A DNA stretch of 64,000 nt from Pedococcus aerophilus (GTDB taxonomy: Bacteria > Actinomycetota > Actinomycetes > Actinomycetales > Dermatophilaceae), in the NCBI RefSeq assembly GCF_039532215.1, contig NZ_BAAARN010000005.1, forward strand, positions 284,422 to 348,421, given 5' to 3'. Below the pieces are notes generated by a model, which did not search any database, was not told the DNA's origin, and saw nothing but the letters and a program-made list of their open reading frames with translations. This document shows, piece by piece, positions 24,220 to 32,790 of this stretch. The position numbers and the translations under genes are program-made. Every line of letters begins with the position of its first letter. Within the stretch, counting starts at the first letter, position 1.

Positions 24220-24846
24220 TTGACGGCCGACCACCCCGGCGACCACACCGCCGCCCGGGTGGTCGTCCTCGCGGGACCGAGCGGGGCGGGCAAGTCCCGC
24301 CTCGCCCAACGCCTCCACGCCGCCCACGGCTGGCCCATCGTCCGCCTCGACGACTTCTACCGCGACGAGGACGACCCGGCGATGCCGCGCAGCGAGGAGC
24401 TCGGCATCGTCGACTGGGACCACCCGGACTCCTGGAACCGCGGTGCCGCCGTCGAGGCGCTGTACACGCTCGTGACGTCGGGCTCCGTCCGCACCCCGGT
24501 GTACGACATCGCCACCAGCCGCGCGGTCGACTCGACGACCGTCGAGGCGGGACCCCACGACCTCGTCCTCGCCGAGGGCATCTTCGCCGCCGAGATCATC
24601 GGCGACCTGCGCGAGCGGGGCCTGCTCGCCGGGGCGTACTGCGTGCACCACCGCCCCTTCGTCACCTTCGTCCGACGCCTGGCCCGCGACCTCCAGGAGC
24701 GCCGGAAGCCGCCGTGGACCCTCGTCCGCCGTGGCTTGGCGCTGATGCGCGCCGAGCCCGCCGTCGTCGCCCGGCAGGAGGCGCTCGGCGCGACACCGGC
24801 CCGCGCCAAGGACCTCGAACCGCTGCTCTCCGCCCTCGCCCGCTGA
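24220..24846 (+). CDS. Uridine kinase-like P-loop nucleoside/phosphate kinase
   Basis: 208 residues. Walker A GPSGAGKSRLAQRL is at residues ~18-31, the acceptor-site Asp pair in PIVRLDDFYRDEDDP, DWDHPDSWN, then LVLAEGIFAAEII and an Arg-rich lid FVRRLARDLQERRKPP. This is the layout of uridine kinase/phosphoribulokinase-type enzymes. A nucleoside kinase role fits the neighbouring deoC genes but is inferred. The likely start is a TTG at 24220, two bases after the previous stop; no better in-frame ATG/GTG keeps the Walker A loop with a normal N-terminus. Confidence 0.75.
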   Translation: MTADHPGDHTAARVVVLAGPSGAGKSRLAQRLHAAHGWPIVRLDDFYRDEDDPAMPRSEELGIVDWDHPDSWNRGAAVEALYTLVTSGSVRTPVYDIATSRAVDSTTVEAGPHDLVLAEGIFAAEIIGDLRERGLLAGAYCVHHRPFVTFVRRLARDLQERRKPPWTLVRRGLALMRAEPAVVARQEALGATPARAKDLEPLLSALAR

Positions 24847-24952
24847 GAGGGTGGACCCGGGTCAACTGCGCACGGCGACGGGTCCGACTTGGTAGGTTTC
24901 GGCGAGCACGCAGGGTGGGACCTGCCGACCGCGGGGAGGGGCGAGCACGCGC

Positions 24953-26128
24953 ATGAGCGACACCGACGGCGGAGCCGTGCCACCGCCCACGTCCACCGGG
25001 TGGGCCGCGCCGGGTTCGGCACCGACCCCAGCCCCGGCCCCGACGCCGATGCCGACGTCACCCAGCCAGGCACCGTCGGCTCCCCCGAATGGTGAGCCCG
25101 CGGCATACGGACCACCTGTCGGTGCACCCGCACCGATGGCCACGGGCGCTCCGGTGCCCCACTGGAGCACCGCCCTCACGGCCCACAAGCCGGGCATCAT
25201 CGCTTTGCGCCCGTTGGGGTTCGGCGACATCCTCGAGGGCGCCTTCGCCGCCATGCGACGCAACCCGAAGACGTTCTTCGGCCTGGCGCTGCTCACCTCG
25301 CTGGCGATCCTGCTGTTCGTGGCGGCGATCGTGGCACTGGGCTACCTCGTCGTCACCCAGATCGGTTCGTCCGACGCGGCGGACGTCCTGCTGGCCGTCG
25401 GCGCCCTCGGGGGCTTCACCCTCCTCTACGTCGCGAGCGCCGTCACCGCCGTGGCCCTCACCGGGATGCTCTCCTACCCCGTCGGCGAGGCCGTCCTGGG
25501 ACGCAAGCCCTCGATCGGTGAGACCTGGCGGCGCACGCGCGGCAAGATCCTGCGGCTCGTCGGCCTGTGCCTCATCTTGTTCATCCCCGTGGTCATCGTC
25601 TTCGCCGGGCTCATCACCCTGAGCATCGTGGCTTTCGACCAGGGCTCGAACTTCGCTGGCGCAGTGGGCATCTTCGCCGTGCTGGCCGCTTCGGTGGCGA
25701 TGGTCTACGTCGGGATCCGGCTGGCGCTGGCGACTCCGGCGCTCGTGCTCGAGGAGCTCGGCGTGGTGCAGTCGCTGCGGCGCTCGTGGGGCCTGACGGC
25801 GGGCAGGTTCTGGCGGACCCTCGGCGTGCTGTTCGTCGCGTCCTTCATCGTCGGCGTCGTCCAGCAGGTCCTCGCGTTCGGGTTCCAGATCGTCGGAGTC
25901 GCCCTGGGGGTGGCCTTCACCTCGACCGTCAGCGGGCAGGGTGGCGAGATCGCGTTCGCCGTCATCGTCTTCGGCATCACCATCATCGGGTCGCTGCTCG
26001 CGTCCCTGCTGGCCCAGCCGTTCCTGGCCGCCGTGAGCGCGCTCCTCTACACCGACGCCCGGATCCGCAAGGAGGGCTTCGACCTCGCCCTGATCCGCGC
26101 GGCGACCGGGTCACGGGTCGCGGGGTGA
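24953..26128 (+). CDS. Multi-pass membrane protein with Pro-rich N-terminus
   Basis: 391 residues. Residues 1-~75 are Pro/Ala/Thr-rich and disordered (APTPAPAPTPMPTSPSQAP). After RPLGFGDILEGAFAAMRRNP come six to seven long hydrophobic segments, matching the glycerophosphodiester phosphodiesterase membrane domain / DUF7544-like proteins found before DUF4129 genes in actinobacteria. Its job is unknown; co-location with MoxR, DUF58 and DUF4350 genes suggests a membrane-associated complex. The stop overlaps the next GTG. Confidence 0.8.
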   Translation: MSDTDGGAVPPPTSTGWAAPGSAPTPAPAPTPMPTSPSQAPSAPPNGEPAAYGPPVGAPAPMATGAPVPHWSTALTAHKPGIIALRPLGFGDILEGAFAAMRRNPKTFFGLALLTSLAILLFVAAIVALGYLVVTQIGSSDAADVLLAVGALGGFTLLYVASAVTAVALTGMLSYPVGEAVLGRKPSIGETWRRTRGKILRLVGLCLILFIPVVIVFAGLITLSIVAFDQGSNFAGAVGIFAVLAASVAMVYVGIRLALATPALVLEELGVVQSLRRSWGLTAGRFWRTLGVLFVASFIVGVVQQVLAFGFQIVGVALGVAFTSTVSGQGGEIAFAVIVFGITIIGSLLASLLAQPFLAAVSALLYTDARIRKEGFDLALIRAATGSRVAG

Positions 26129-26817
26129 GTCGTTCCGCGGTGCTGTCGCACCTCCTTGCGGTCCCCGCACGCCTCGACCCCGGCAACGACGAGGCCCGCA
26201 GCTGGTTGCGCGACGAGCTCGCCAAACCTGCGTACCGCGACACCCGTGACCCGCTCCAGCGGGCGATGGACGCGATCGAGGAGTGGCTGACCGACCTGCT
26301 CAGCGGGGCCAACGCCCCGTCCGACCCGGTGCCGACCATCGTGGCCGTGCTGGCCACGCTCGCCCTGGTGGCGCTGGTCGTCCATGCCTTGCGCTTCGTG
26401 CGCCGCACCGAGCGGCGTCGCGGCACAGGCCCTGAAGCCGTCCTGGGCGACGAGCGCCTCACGGCGGCGCAGTTCCGCGCGCGGGCGGAGAAGGCGCTGG
26501 CCGAGCAGCGGTACGACGCCTGCGTTCTCGACGCCCTGCGCTCTGTCGCAGCGGGTGCCGTCGAGCGCACGGTCCTCGAGGACGCCCCGTCGTTGACCGC
26601 GCACGAGATCGCCGCCCGCCTCGCGACGACGTTCCCGGCGCAGGCCCGGGACCTCGGGGTGGCCGCTGACCGGTTCGACGCCGTGGCGTACGGCGACCAG
26701 GAGGCCACGCGCGAGGCCGCCGAGCAGCTGTTGGCGCTCGAGCGGGCGGTGGCTGCCGCGCGTCCCGTGCGCGAGGCCGCCGACCGGGGACGACAGCCCG
26801 CAGGGGCTCCCTCGTGA
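26125..26817 (+). CDS. DUF4129 domain membrane protein
   Basis: 230 residues from the GTG overlapping the previous stop. A soluble N-terminal part (ARSWLRDELAKPAYRDTRDP), one membrane segment around VPTIVAVLATLALVALVVHA, and a cytoplasmic C-terminal DUF4129 domain (AEKALAEQRYDACVLDALRS, DRFDAVAYGDQEATREAAEQ). In actinobacteria the family sits with DUF58 and MoxR genes, often linked to cell-envelope or transglutaminase-like systems. Precise function unknown. The stop overlaps the DUF4350 GTG. Confidence 0.82.
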   Translation: MSRSAVLSHLLAVPARLDPGNDEARSWLRDELAKPAYRDTRDPLQRAMDAIEEWLTDLLSGANAPSDPVPTIVAVLATLALVALVVHALRFVRRTERRRGTGPEAVLGDERLTAAQFRARAEKALAEQRYDACVLDALRSVAAGAVERTVLEDAPSLTAHEIAARLATTFPAQARDLGVAADRFDAVAYGDQEATREAAEQLLALERAVAAARPVREAADRGRQPAGAPS

Positions 26818-27992
26818 CGCTGCACGTCTGGGACCGCACCGAGGTCGCCTCCGGGAACTCCGCGCGACGCCGGGCGATGTGGGCGGTCGTCCTCGTGGTG
26901 GTGGTCGCCCTGGTCGTGGCCGCCGTCGTCCTCGGCGTCCGCCGCAACGCCCACCAGGGCGAGGCGCTCGACCCGCAGAACCCCGGGCGGGAAGGTGCCC
27001 AGGCCCTCGCCTCCGTCCTGCGCGACCGCGGGGTGGAGGTGGACGTCGTGCGCAGCGAGGACGACCTGCTCGAGTCTCCCGTGGCTGCCGGCACCACCGT
27101 CCTGGTCACCCGCACCGGGGAGCTCTCCGACCAGACCGCCGCCACCCTGGCCGAGCACGCCTCGGGCGCCGACCGGCTCGTGCTCGTCCAACCGGACCGC
27201 TTCCTGCTGCTGGCCCTCGACCTGCCGGTGGAGACGGGCGGACAGTCCGCCGCCCCCGAGACCGTGACGGCCGGCTGCACGATCGACGGCCTCGCGACCG
27301 GCGACCGCGTGCGTCCCTCGCCGCGGACCTACGTCCCGACCGGACCCGGACCCACCTCGTGCTTCCGCCACACCGACTCGTTCGAGCTCGTGTCGGTCCC
27401 ACCCGCCGCCGGGCAGCCCGAGGTGCTCGTCATGGGCAACGGCGACGTGTTCGCCAACAGCACGATCACCGAGGAGGACCACGCGGGCATCGCGCTGCGC
27501 CTGCTCGGCCGCGGCGACCGGGTCGTCTGGTACGTCCCCTCGGCGCTGGACATCAGCGACGAGGACACCACCCCGACCTCGGAGATCCCCAAGGCGCTGT
27601 GGCCGCTGACGTTCTTGTCGGTGTTCGCGCTGCTGGTGCTCATGCTGTGGCGGGGGCGCCGGTTCGGCCCGCTGGTGACCGAGCCCCTCCCCGCCGTCGT
27701 CAAGGCCATCGAGACCACCCAGAGCCGCGGCCGCCTGTACCGCCGGGCCCGCGACACCGAGCGTGCGGGAACCGTCCTGCGGGCCCGCACCGCCAAGCGG
27801 CTGGCCGCCTACCTCGGCCTCCCGCTGGGCGCCGCCCCCGCGACGGTCGCCCGGGCAGCAGCCGCTGCCACCGGACGCGACCCCCAAGCGGTCGTCGCCC
27901 TGTTCACCGACCCACCTCCGACCACCGAGGCGGCCCTGGTCGCCCTCGCCAACGACCTGACCGACCTCGAGAAGGAAGTGCGCCGCGCATGA
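26814..27992 (+). CDS. DUF4350 domain membrane protein
   Basis: 392 residues from GTG. One N-terminal membrane segment (MWAVVLVVVVALVVAAVVLG), then an extracytoplasmic DUF4350 domain starting NPGREGAQALASVLRDRGVE, a fold resembling the beta subunits of ABC-type gliding or GATase-like modules. A second membrane segment lies at ~260 (LWPLTFLSVFALLVLMLWRG), followed by an Arg-rich cytoplasmic tail. It is part of the 24953-30314 operon with overlapping stops and starts throughout. Confidence 0.82.
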   Translation: MTLHVWDRTEVASGNSARRRAMWAVVLVVVVALVVAAVVLGVRRNAHQGEALDPQNPGREGAQALASVLRDRGVEVDVVRSEDDLLESPVAAGTTVLVTRTGELSDQTAATLAEHASGADRLVLVQPDRFLLLALDLPVETGGQSAAPETVTAGCTIDGLATGDRVRPSPRTYVPTGPGPTSCFRHTDSFELVSVPPAAGQPEVLVMGNGDVFANSTITEEDHAGIALRLLGRGDRVVWYVPSALDISDEDTTPTSEIPKALWPLTFLSVFALLVLMLWRGRRFGPLVTEPLPAVVKAIETTQSRGRLYRRARDTERAGTVLRARTAKRLAAYLGLPLGAAPATVARAAAAATGRDPQAVVALFTDPPPTTEAALVALANDLTDLEKEVRRA

Positions 27993-29011
27993 CCGAGCAC
28001 CCCCAGCCCCACCAGACGCCCACCTCGGAGTCGTCGACCATGCCGTCCGCCTCGTCGGCCGATGACCGGGCCCGCGCGTCCCTCATGGCGGTCCGCACCG
28101 AGGTCGGCAAGGCCGTGGTCGGCCAGGACGCCGCCGTGGCCGGCATCCTCATCGCCCTCCTGTGCCGCGGGCACATCCTCCTCGAGGGCGTACCCGGCGT
28201 GGCCAAGACGCTGCTCGTGCGCAGCGTCGCTGCCGCCCTCGACGTGCAGACCAAGCGCGTGCAGTTCACGCCCGACCTCATGCCCGGTGACGTCACCGGC
28301 TCCTTGGTCTACGACAACGCGACGTCGGAGTTCTCCTTCCGTGAGGGACCGGTCTTCACCAACCTGCTGCTCGCCGACGAGATCAACCGCACGCCCCCGA
28401 AGACGCAGGCCTCGCTGCTCGAGGCGATGGAGGAGCGGCAGGTGTCGGTCGACGGCACCCCGCGCGCTCTGCCGCGGCCGTTCCTCGTCGCCGCGACGCA
28501 GAACCCCGTCGAGTACGAGGGCACCTACCCCCTGCCGGAGGCGCAGCTCGACCGCTTCCTGCTCAAGGCGACGATGCCGCTGCCGCCCCGTGAGGACGAG
28601 ATCGCGGTGATCACCCGGCACGCCTCGGGATTCGACCCTCGCGACCTCGCCGCCGCCGGTCTGCGCGCGGTCGCGAGCGCCGCCGACATCGAGGCCGGCG
28701 CCGAGCAGGTCCGACACGTGCAGATCTCGCCCGAGGTGACGGCATACATCGTCGACATCGCCCGGGCGACGCGGAACTCGCCCTCGCTCGCCCTCGGGGT
28801 GAGCCCGCGCGGGGCCACCGCGCTGCTGGCCACGAGCCGCGCATGGGCCTGGCTCAACGGGCGGTCGTTCGTCACGCCCGACGACGTGAAGTCGCTCGCC
28901 CAGGCGACCCTGGCGCACCGGCTCTCGCTGCGGCCCGAGGCCGAGCTCGAGGGGGTCGCGGTCTCGTCGGTGCTCGACGCCGCCATCGGCTCCGTCCCGG
29001 TCCCCCGCTGA
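27989..29011 (+). CDS. MoxR family AAA+ ATPase
   Basis: 340 residues from the ATG that overlaps the previous stop. Walker A GVPGVAKTLLVRSV, Walker B LLLADEINRTPPKTQ, sensor 1 PFLVAATQNPVEYEG, then YPLPEAQLDRFLLK and sensor 2 LGVSPRGATALLATSRAWA. MoxR ATPases are chaperone-like and typically act with a DUF58 and von Willebrand A partner, as encoded by the next gene. Confidence 0.93.
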   Translation: MTEHPQPHQTPTSESSTMPSASSADDRARASLMAVRTEVGKAVVGQDAAVAGILIALLCRGHILLEGVPGVAKTLLVRSVAAALDVQTKRVQFTPDLMPGDVTGSLVYDNATSEFSFREGPVFTNLLLADEINRTPPKTQASLLEAMEERQVSVDGTPRALPRPFLVAATQNPVEYEGTYPLPEAQLDRFLLKATMPLPPREDEIAVITRHASGFDPRDLAAAGLRAVASAADIEAGAEQVRHVQISPEVTAYIVDIARATRNSPSLALGVSPRGATALLATSRAWAWLNGRSFVTPDDVKSLAQATLAHRLSLRPEAELEGVAVSSVLDAAIGSVPVPR

Positions 29012-29021
29012 GGAATTTCCC

Positions 29022-30314
29022 GTGATCGTCACCGGCCGCCTGTTCGGGCTCGTGCTCGCCGGAGCCGTGCCTGTGCTCGTGCGACCCCAGACGGGCACGG
29101 TCTGGCTGTGGATCGGGACGTGCGTGGTCCTCGTGGTCCTGGACCTGTTGCTCACGGGGTCGCCGGCCGTGCTCTCGCTGAGCCGCGTGCCCACCGCCCA
29201 GGTGCGGCTCGGCGATGCCACGACGACCACCCTGCTCGTCGCCAACCCCGGCACCCGGACGTTCCGCGGGCGGGTGCGGGATGCGTGGCAGCCCTCTGCC
29301 GGTGCCGGCACGAACCGCCACCGGATCTCGCTGCCCCCGGGCGAGCGACGCGCGGTGACCACACCGCTGCGGCCGACCCGGCGCGGTGACCGGCAGGCCG
29401 ACCGCGTCACGGTGCGCAGGTTCGGGCCGCTCGGGCTGGCCGGACGGCAGAAGTCCGTGGTCGTCCCCGGGCACGTGCGGGCCCTGCCGCCGTTCACGTC
29501 CCGCAAGCACCTGCCGTCCCGCCTGGCCCGGCTCCGTCAGCTCGACGGGCGCTCGGCGGTGCGGGTCCGGGGACAGGGCACCGAGTTCGACTCCCTGCGC
29601 GACTACGTCGAGGGTGACGACGTCCGCAGCATCGACTGGCGAGCCACCGCCCGCCGTCGGTCCACGGTGGTGCGGACCTGGCAGCCGGAGAAGGACCGCC
29701 ACATCATCCTCGTGCTCGACACGTCCCGGACGTCTGCGGGACGGGTGGGCGACGTGCCACGCCTCGACGCCGCCATGGACGCGGCGCTGCTCCTCGCGGC
29801 CCTCGCCTCGCGCGCCGGTGACCGGGTCGACCTCGTCGCGGGCGACCGCCGGGTGCACCGCAAGGTCATCGGCTCCAGCCGCACCACCCTGCTGGGTGAC
29901 CTCGTCACCGCGATGGCTCCCCTCGAGCCGGCGCTGCTCGAGGCCGACTGGACGCTGCTGGCTGCCGAGGTCGCCCGCGTCAGCCGGCAGCGCGGACTGG
30001 TCGTGCTGCTCACGCCGCTCGAGCCGTCGGCGATCGAGGAGTCGCTGCTGGCGCCGCTGGCCGTCCTGGCCGCCCGGCACCGTGTCGTCCTCGCGTCGGT
30101 GGCCGACCCTGCGCTCACCGCCATGCTCGACCGCACCGGCGACTCAACCGAGGTGTACGACGCCGCTGCCGCGGCCCGCACGGTCGCCCTGCGCGAGCGG
30201 ACCGCGGCGGCCCTGGGCCGGCTCGGCGTCGACGTGCTCGACGCCGACCCCGAGCAGCTGCCCGTCGCGCTCGCCGACCACTACCTGATGCTCAAGGCCC
30301 GCGGCCTGCTCTGA
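29022..30314 (+). CDS. DUF58 domain protein (vWA-type partner of MoxR)
   Basis: 430 residues from GTG. Two N-terminal membrane segments precede a beta-rich region. The DUF58 signature is GTEFDSLRDYVEGDDVRSID followed by WRATARR. A vWA-like fold begins IILVLDTSRTSAGRVGD; the metal-site DxSxS is DTSRT here. Known family context: MoxR plus DUF58 modules assemble or activate other complexes at the membrane. Confidence 0.9.
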   Translation: MIVTGRLFGLVLAGAVPVLVRPQTGTVWLWIGTCVVLVVLDLLLTGSPAVLSLSRVPTAQVRLGDATTTTLLVANPGTRTFRGRVRDAWQPSAGAGTNRHRISLPPGERRAVTTPLRPTRRGDRQADRVTVRRFGPLGLAGRQKSVVVPGHVRALPPFTSRKHLPSRLARLRQLDGRSAVRVRGQGTEFDSLRDYVEGDDVRSIDWRATARRRSTVVRTWQPEKDRHIILVLDTSRTSAGRVGDVPRLDAAMDAALLLAALASRAGDRVDLVAGDRRVHRKVIGSSRTTLLGDLVTAMAPLEPALLEADWTLLAAEVARVSRQRGLVVLLTPLEPSAIEESLLAPLAVLAARHRVVLASVADPALTAMLDRTGDSTEVYDAAAAARTVALRERTAAALGRLGVDVLDADPEQLPVALADHYLMLKARGLL

Positions 30315-30332
30315 GCGCTGGATACTGCTTCG

Positions 30333-30836
30333 GTGGGCGCACGCAACTACCTGGTCGAGGGCGTCTCCGGCACGGGGAAGACCACCGTGTGCGAGGAGCT
30401 CGAGCGGCGCGGCTTCGACGCCGTGCACGGTGACCGCGTCCTGGCGTACCAGGGTGATCCAGCGACCGGTGAGCCCACCGACACCGCGAGCCACGAGTTC
30501 CACATCTGGGACGTGGGTCGCGTGCGACAGCTGGTGGCCGATCACACCCACCCGGTCACGTTCTTCTGCGGTGGCTCACGCAACTTCCCTGCGTTCATCG
30601 ACCTGTTCGACGGCGTCTTCGTCCTCGACACCGACGCGCAGACCCTGGTCGAACGGCTCCGGCAGCGCCCCGACGGGGAGTGGGGCTCGACGGCGCAGGA
30701 GCGGGAGCAGGTCCTGCGACTGCACCGCACCGGGACGGACCTCCCCTCCACGGGCGTGGTGGTCAGCACCCAGCGTCCGCTGGCTCAGGTTGTCGACGAG
30801 ATCCTCCGACACGTGGGAGACGACGCCGACTGGTGA
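30333..30836 (+). CDS. Small P-loop kinase-like protein (AAA_33 type)
   Basis: 167 residues from GTG. Walker A EGVSGTGKTTVCEELERRGF at residues 9-28, then HGDRVLAYQG and a lid-like ERLRQRPDGEWG. It resembles nucleoside, shikimate or dephospho-CoA-type kinases in the AAA_33 group found in actinobacteria; no substrate can be assigned. GATACT ends 6 bases before the start, so it may have its own leaderless promoter although the DUF58 stop is only 18 bases upstream. Confidence 0.7.
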   Translation: MGARNYLVEGVSGTGKTTVCEELERRGFDAVHGDRVLAYQGDPATGEPTDTASHEFHIWDVGRVRQLVADHTHPVTFFCGGSRNFPAFIDLFDGVFVLDTDAQTLVERLRQRPDGEWGSTAQEREQVLRLHRTGTDLPSTGVVVSTQRPLAQVVDEILRHVGDDADW

Positions 30837-30871
30837 GGGTGGCGACGCGGGACGCGGCGCACCGAAGTGAT

Positions 30872-30912
30872 GCGCCGTCGTGACGCGCTGTCTCGGCGCG
30901 CCGTCGTGGCGC
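30872..30912. repeat. Short direct repeat between convergent genes
   Basis: GCGCCGTCGTGACGC at 30872-30886 recurs with one change at 30898-30912, a 26-base period. Weak hairpins are possible in the same 100-base convergent intergenic region, and the CGCGCCATAC decamer follows at 30918. It may act as a terminator; no strong stem is evident. Confidence 0.35.
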
Positions 30913-30937
30913 ACCGACGCGCCATACGCTCCGTGGG

Positions 30938-31933
30938 TCAGCCGGCGACGGGCGCGGCGTAACCGCGGTCGGCCTCGGCGAGGTCGCCGGTCTCGCCACG
31001 GTGGTGGGCCCACCGGCCGACGGTGAACACGTAGGCGAAGAAGGCGAGCTCGACCACGACGCCGACGCCGACGCGGGCCCAGGTCGGCAGTCCCGACGGC
31101 GTGACGAAGGCTTCGATCAGCCCCGTGACGAGCAGCAGCACGACCAGGCCCAGCGCCACGCCCAGGGCCGCGCGGCCCTCCTCCGCAAGCGCCTGCACGC
31201 GCGTCCGCGGCCCGGGTGAGACCCACGTCCAGAACAGCCGCAACCCCACCCCCGCGGCCAGGAACAGGCAGGTGAGCTCGAGCAGTCCGTGCGGGAGGAT
31301 GAGGCCGAAGAAGAGCCCGGCCCGGTCGTACCGCACCATGATCGAACCGATGACCGCGAGGTTGAGCACGTTGCTGAACAGCATGTAGACGACAGGCAGG
31401 CAGAACACCCCGAGGGCGATGCACAGGGCCGACAGCCAGAAGTTGTTGGTCCACACGCGCAGGGCGAACGACGTCGCGGCGAACTCGCTGTAGTAGCTCT
31501 CGAAGTCGTTGGTCACCAGCTGCTGGATCTCCTGCGGCGAGGCCATCGACGACTCGATGCGGGGGTGGTCGAGCAGCCACCAGCCCATGACGACGGCGGC
31601 GAGGACGTTGACGACCAGCGTCGCGATCCACCACCACCGCAGCCGGTAGAGCGCCGCCGGGAACGAGACCGCGAAGAAGCGCCCGAGGTCCGACCACGAC
31701 GCCGTACGGGTGCCGGCCGAGCGCGACCGCGCGCGGGCCAACACCATCGAGAGGTACCCCACCAGACTCGCGTCGGGCGCGGTGGAGCGGATCATCGACA
31801 GGTGCGTCGCCACCCGCTGGTAGCTGTCGAGGATCTCGTCGGCCTCGGCGCCGTCGAGCCGCCGCTGCCGCGTCAGCGCGTCGAGCCGCTCCCAGTCCCC
31901 CCGGTGGGCTGCCACGAAGGCGTCCAGGTCCAC
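30938..31933 (-). CDS. SpoIIM-like (stage II sporulation protein M/DUF95) membrane protein
   Basis: 331 residues from the GTG at 31933; an in-frame GTG three codons earlier lies on the -10 box. A helical N-terminus (AAHRGDWERLDALTRQRRLD) is followed by six hydrophobic segments with LILPHGLLELTCLFLAAGVG, the family hallmark HGxxE. In non-sporulating actinobacteria this family is encoded opposite an RDD protein beside MoxR/DUF58 genes; its role is unknown. The start region is one half of a perfect inverted repeat shared with the RDD gene. Confidence 0.85.
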   Translation of the reverse strand: MDLDAFVAAHRGDWERLDALTRQRRLDGAEADEILDSYQRVATHLSMIRSTAPDASLVGYLSMVLARARSRSAGTRTASWSDLGRFFAVSFPAALYRLRWWWIATLVVNVLAAVVMGWWLLDHPRIESSMASPQEIQQLVTNDFESYYSEFAATSFALRVWTNNFWLSALCIALGVFCLPVVYMLFSNVLNLAVIGSIMVRYDRAGLFFGLILPHGLLELTCLFLAAGVGLRLFWTWVSPGPRTRVQALAEEGRAALGVALGLVVLLLVTGLIEAFVTPSGLPTWARVGVGVVVELAFFAYVFTVGRWAHHRGETGDLAEADRGYAAPVAG

Positions 31934-31934
31934 A

Positions 31935-31973
31935 TCGGCCACCCTAGCGTCGCCCCGCGGCTAGGGTGGCCGA
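31935..31973. promoter_or_regulatory. Symmetric divergent promoter/operator for the SpoIIM-like and RDD genes
   Basis: TCGGCCACCCTAGC at 31935-31948 and its exact complement at 31960-31973 are separated by 11 bases. Each arm contains a TAGGGT -10 box ending 7 bases before a start codon (GTG at 31933, ATG at 31975). The two genes thus have mirror-image leaderless promoters that could be bound by one dimeric regulator. Confidence 0.6.
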
Positions 31974-31974
31974 C

Positions 31975-32790
31975 ATGAGCAGCAGCACCGTGGGGGTCGG
32001 TGCCGACGACCTCGTCACCGGCGAGGCGGTCGCCCTCGACCTCCCCCACGCCGGCATCGGGCTGCGCCTCGCGTCCGGCCTCATCGACCTCGTCGTGGGG
32101 TACGCCGTCTTCATCGGGTTGCAGTTCCTCGCCGACTGGCTCACCGGCGGTGCCGACGACGCGCTCAAGGCGGCTGTGGCCACCGTCATGGTCATCTCGG
32201 CGTTCGTCGTGCTGCCGACGACGATCGAGACGCTGACGCGCGGCAAGACCTTGGGTCACCTCGCGATCGGGCTGCGGACCGTGCGCGACGACGCCGGCCC
32301 GATCGGGTTCCGCCAGGCCGTGACCAGGGCCCTCATCGGTGTCCTAGAGGTCTACGCCTGCGCCGGGGTGCCGGCGCTGATCTGCGCCGCGGTCTCCCAG
32401 CGCGGCAAGCGCCTCGGTGACCTGCTCGCCGGCACCTACGTCGTGCGAGACCGCCACAAGATCGCCCTGCCGACGCCGGCCCAGATGCCCCCGCACCTCT
32501 CCGCGTGGGCACGGACCGCCGACGTGGCACCGCTGCCCGACCAGCTCGCCGTCGCGCTGCGCCAGTTCGTCGCGCGGGCCGCCTCCTTCACCCCCGAGGT
32601 GCGTGAACAGCTCGGTCAGCGGCTGCTCGAGGAGACCCGTCCGTATGTCGCGCCGGCACCTCCCGAGGGCAACCACGCGGAGTACGTGCTCATGGCGGTC
32701 CTGGCCGAGCGGCGGACGCGCGACGCCGCCCGGCTGGAGCGGGAGAACGCCCTGCGCGCCCGGATCCTGCCACCCGACACGACCTCCTAG
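31975..32790 (+). CDS. RDD family membrane protein
   Basis: 271 residues from the ATG at 31975, 7 bases after TAGGGT; a GTG at 31966 overlaps that box. The RDD domain covers the first ~150 residues: HAGIGLRLASGLIDLVVGYA with the Arg-Asp signature, then TLGHLAIGLRTVRDDAGPIG and QRGKRLGDLLAGTYVVRDR. A ~110-residue cytoplasmic tail follows. RDD proteins are three-helix membrane proteins, some involved in ion transport. The stop TAG overlaps the stop of the convergent ROK gene within CTAG. Confidence 0.87.
   Translation: MSSSTVGVGADDLVTGEAVALDLPHAGIGLRLASGLIDLVVGYAVFIGLQFLADWLTGGADDALKAAVATVMVISAFVVLPTTIETLTRGKTLGHLAIGLRTVRDDAGPIGFRQAVTRALIGVLEVYACAGVPALICAAVSQRGKRLGDLLAGTYVVRDRHKIALPTPAQMPPHLSAWARTADVAPLPDQLAVALRQFVARAASFTPEVREQLGQRLLEETRPYVAPAPPEGNHAEYVLMAVLAERRTRDAARLERENALRARILPPDTTS

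Noticed and set aside
24953-32790. MoxR/DUF58/DUF4129 block as a new defence system
   Set aside because: This gene set is a regular chromosomal block in actinobacteria with normal local composition; nothing suggests acquired defence.
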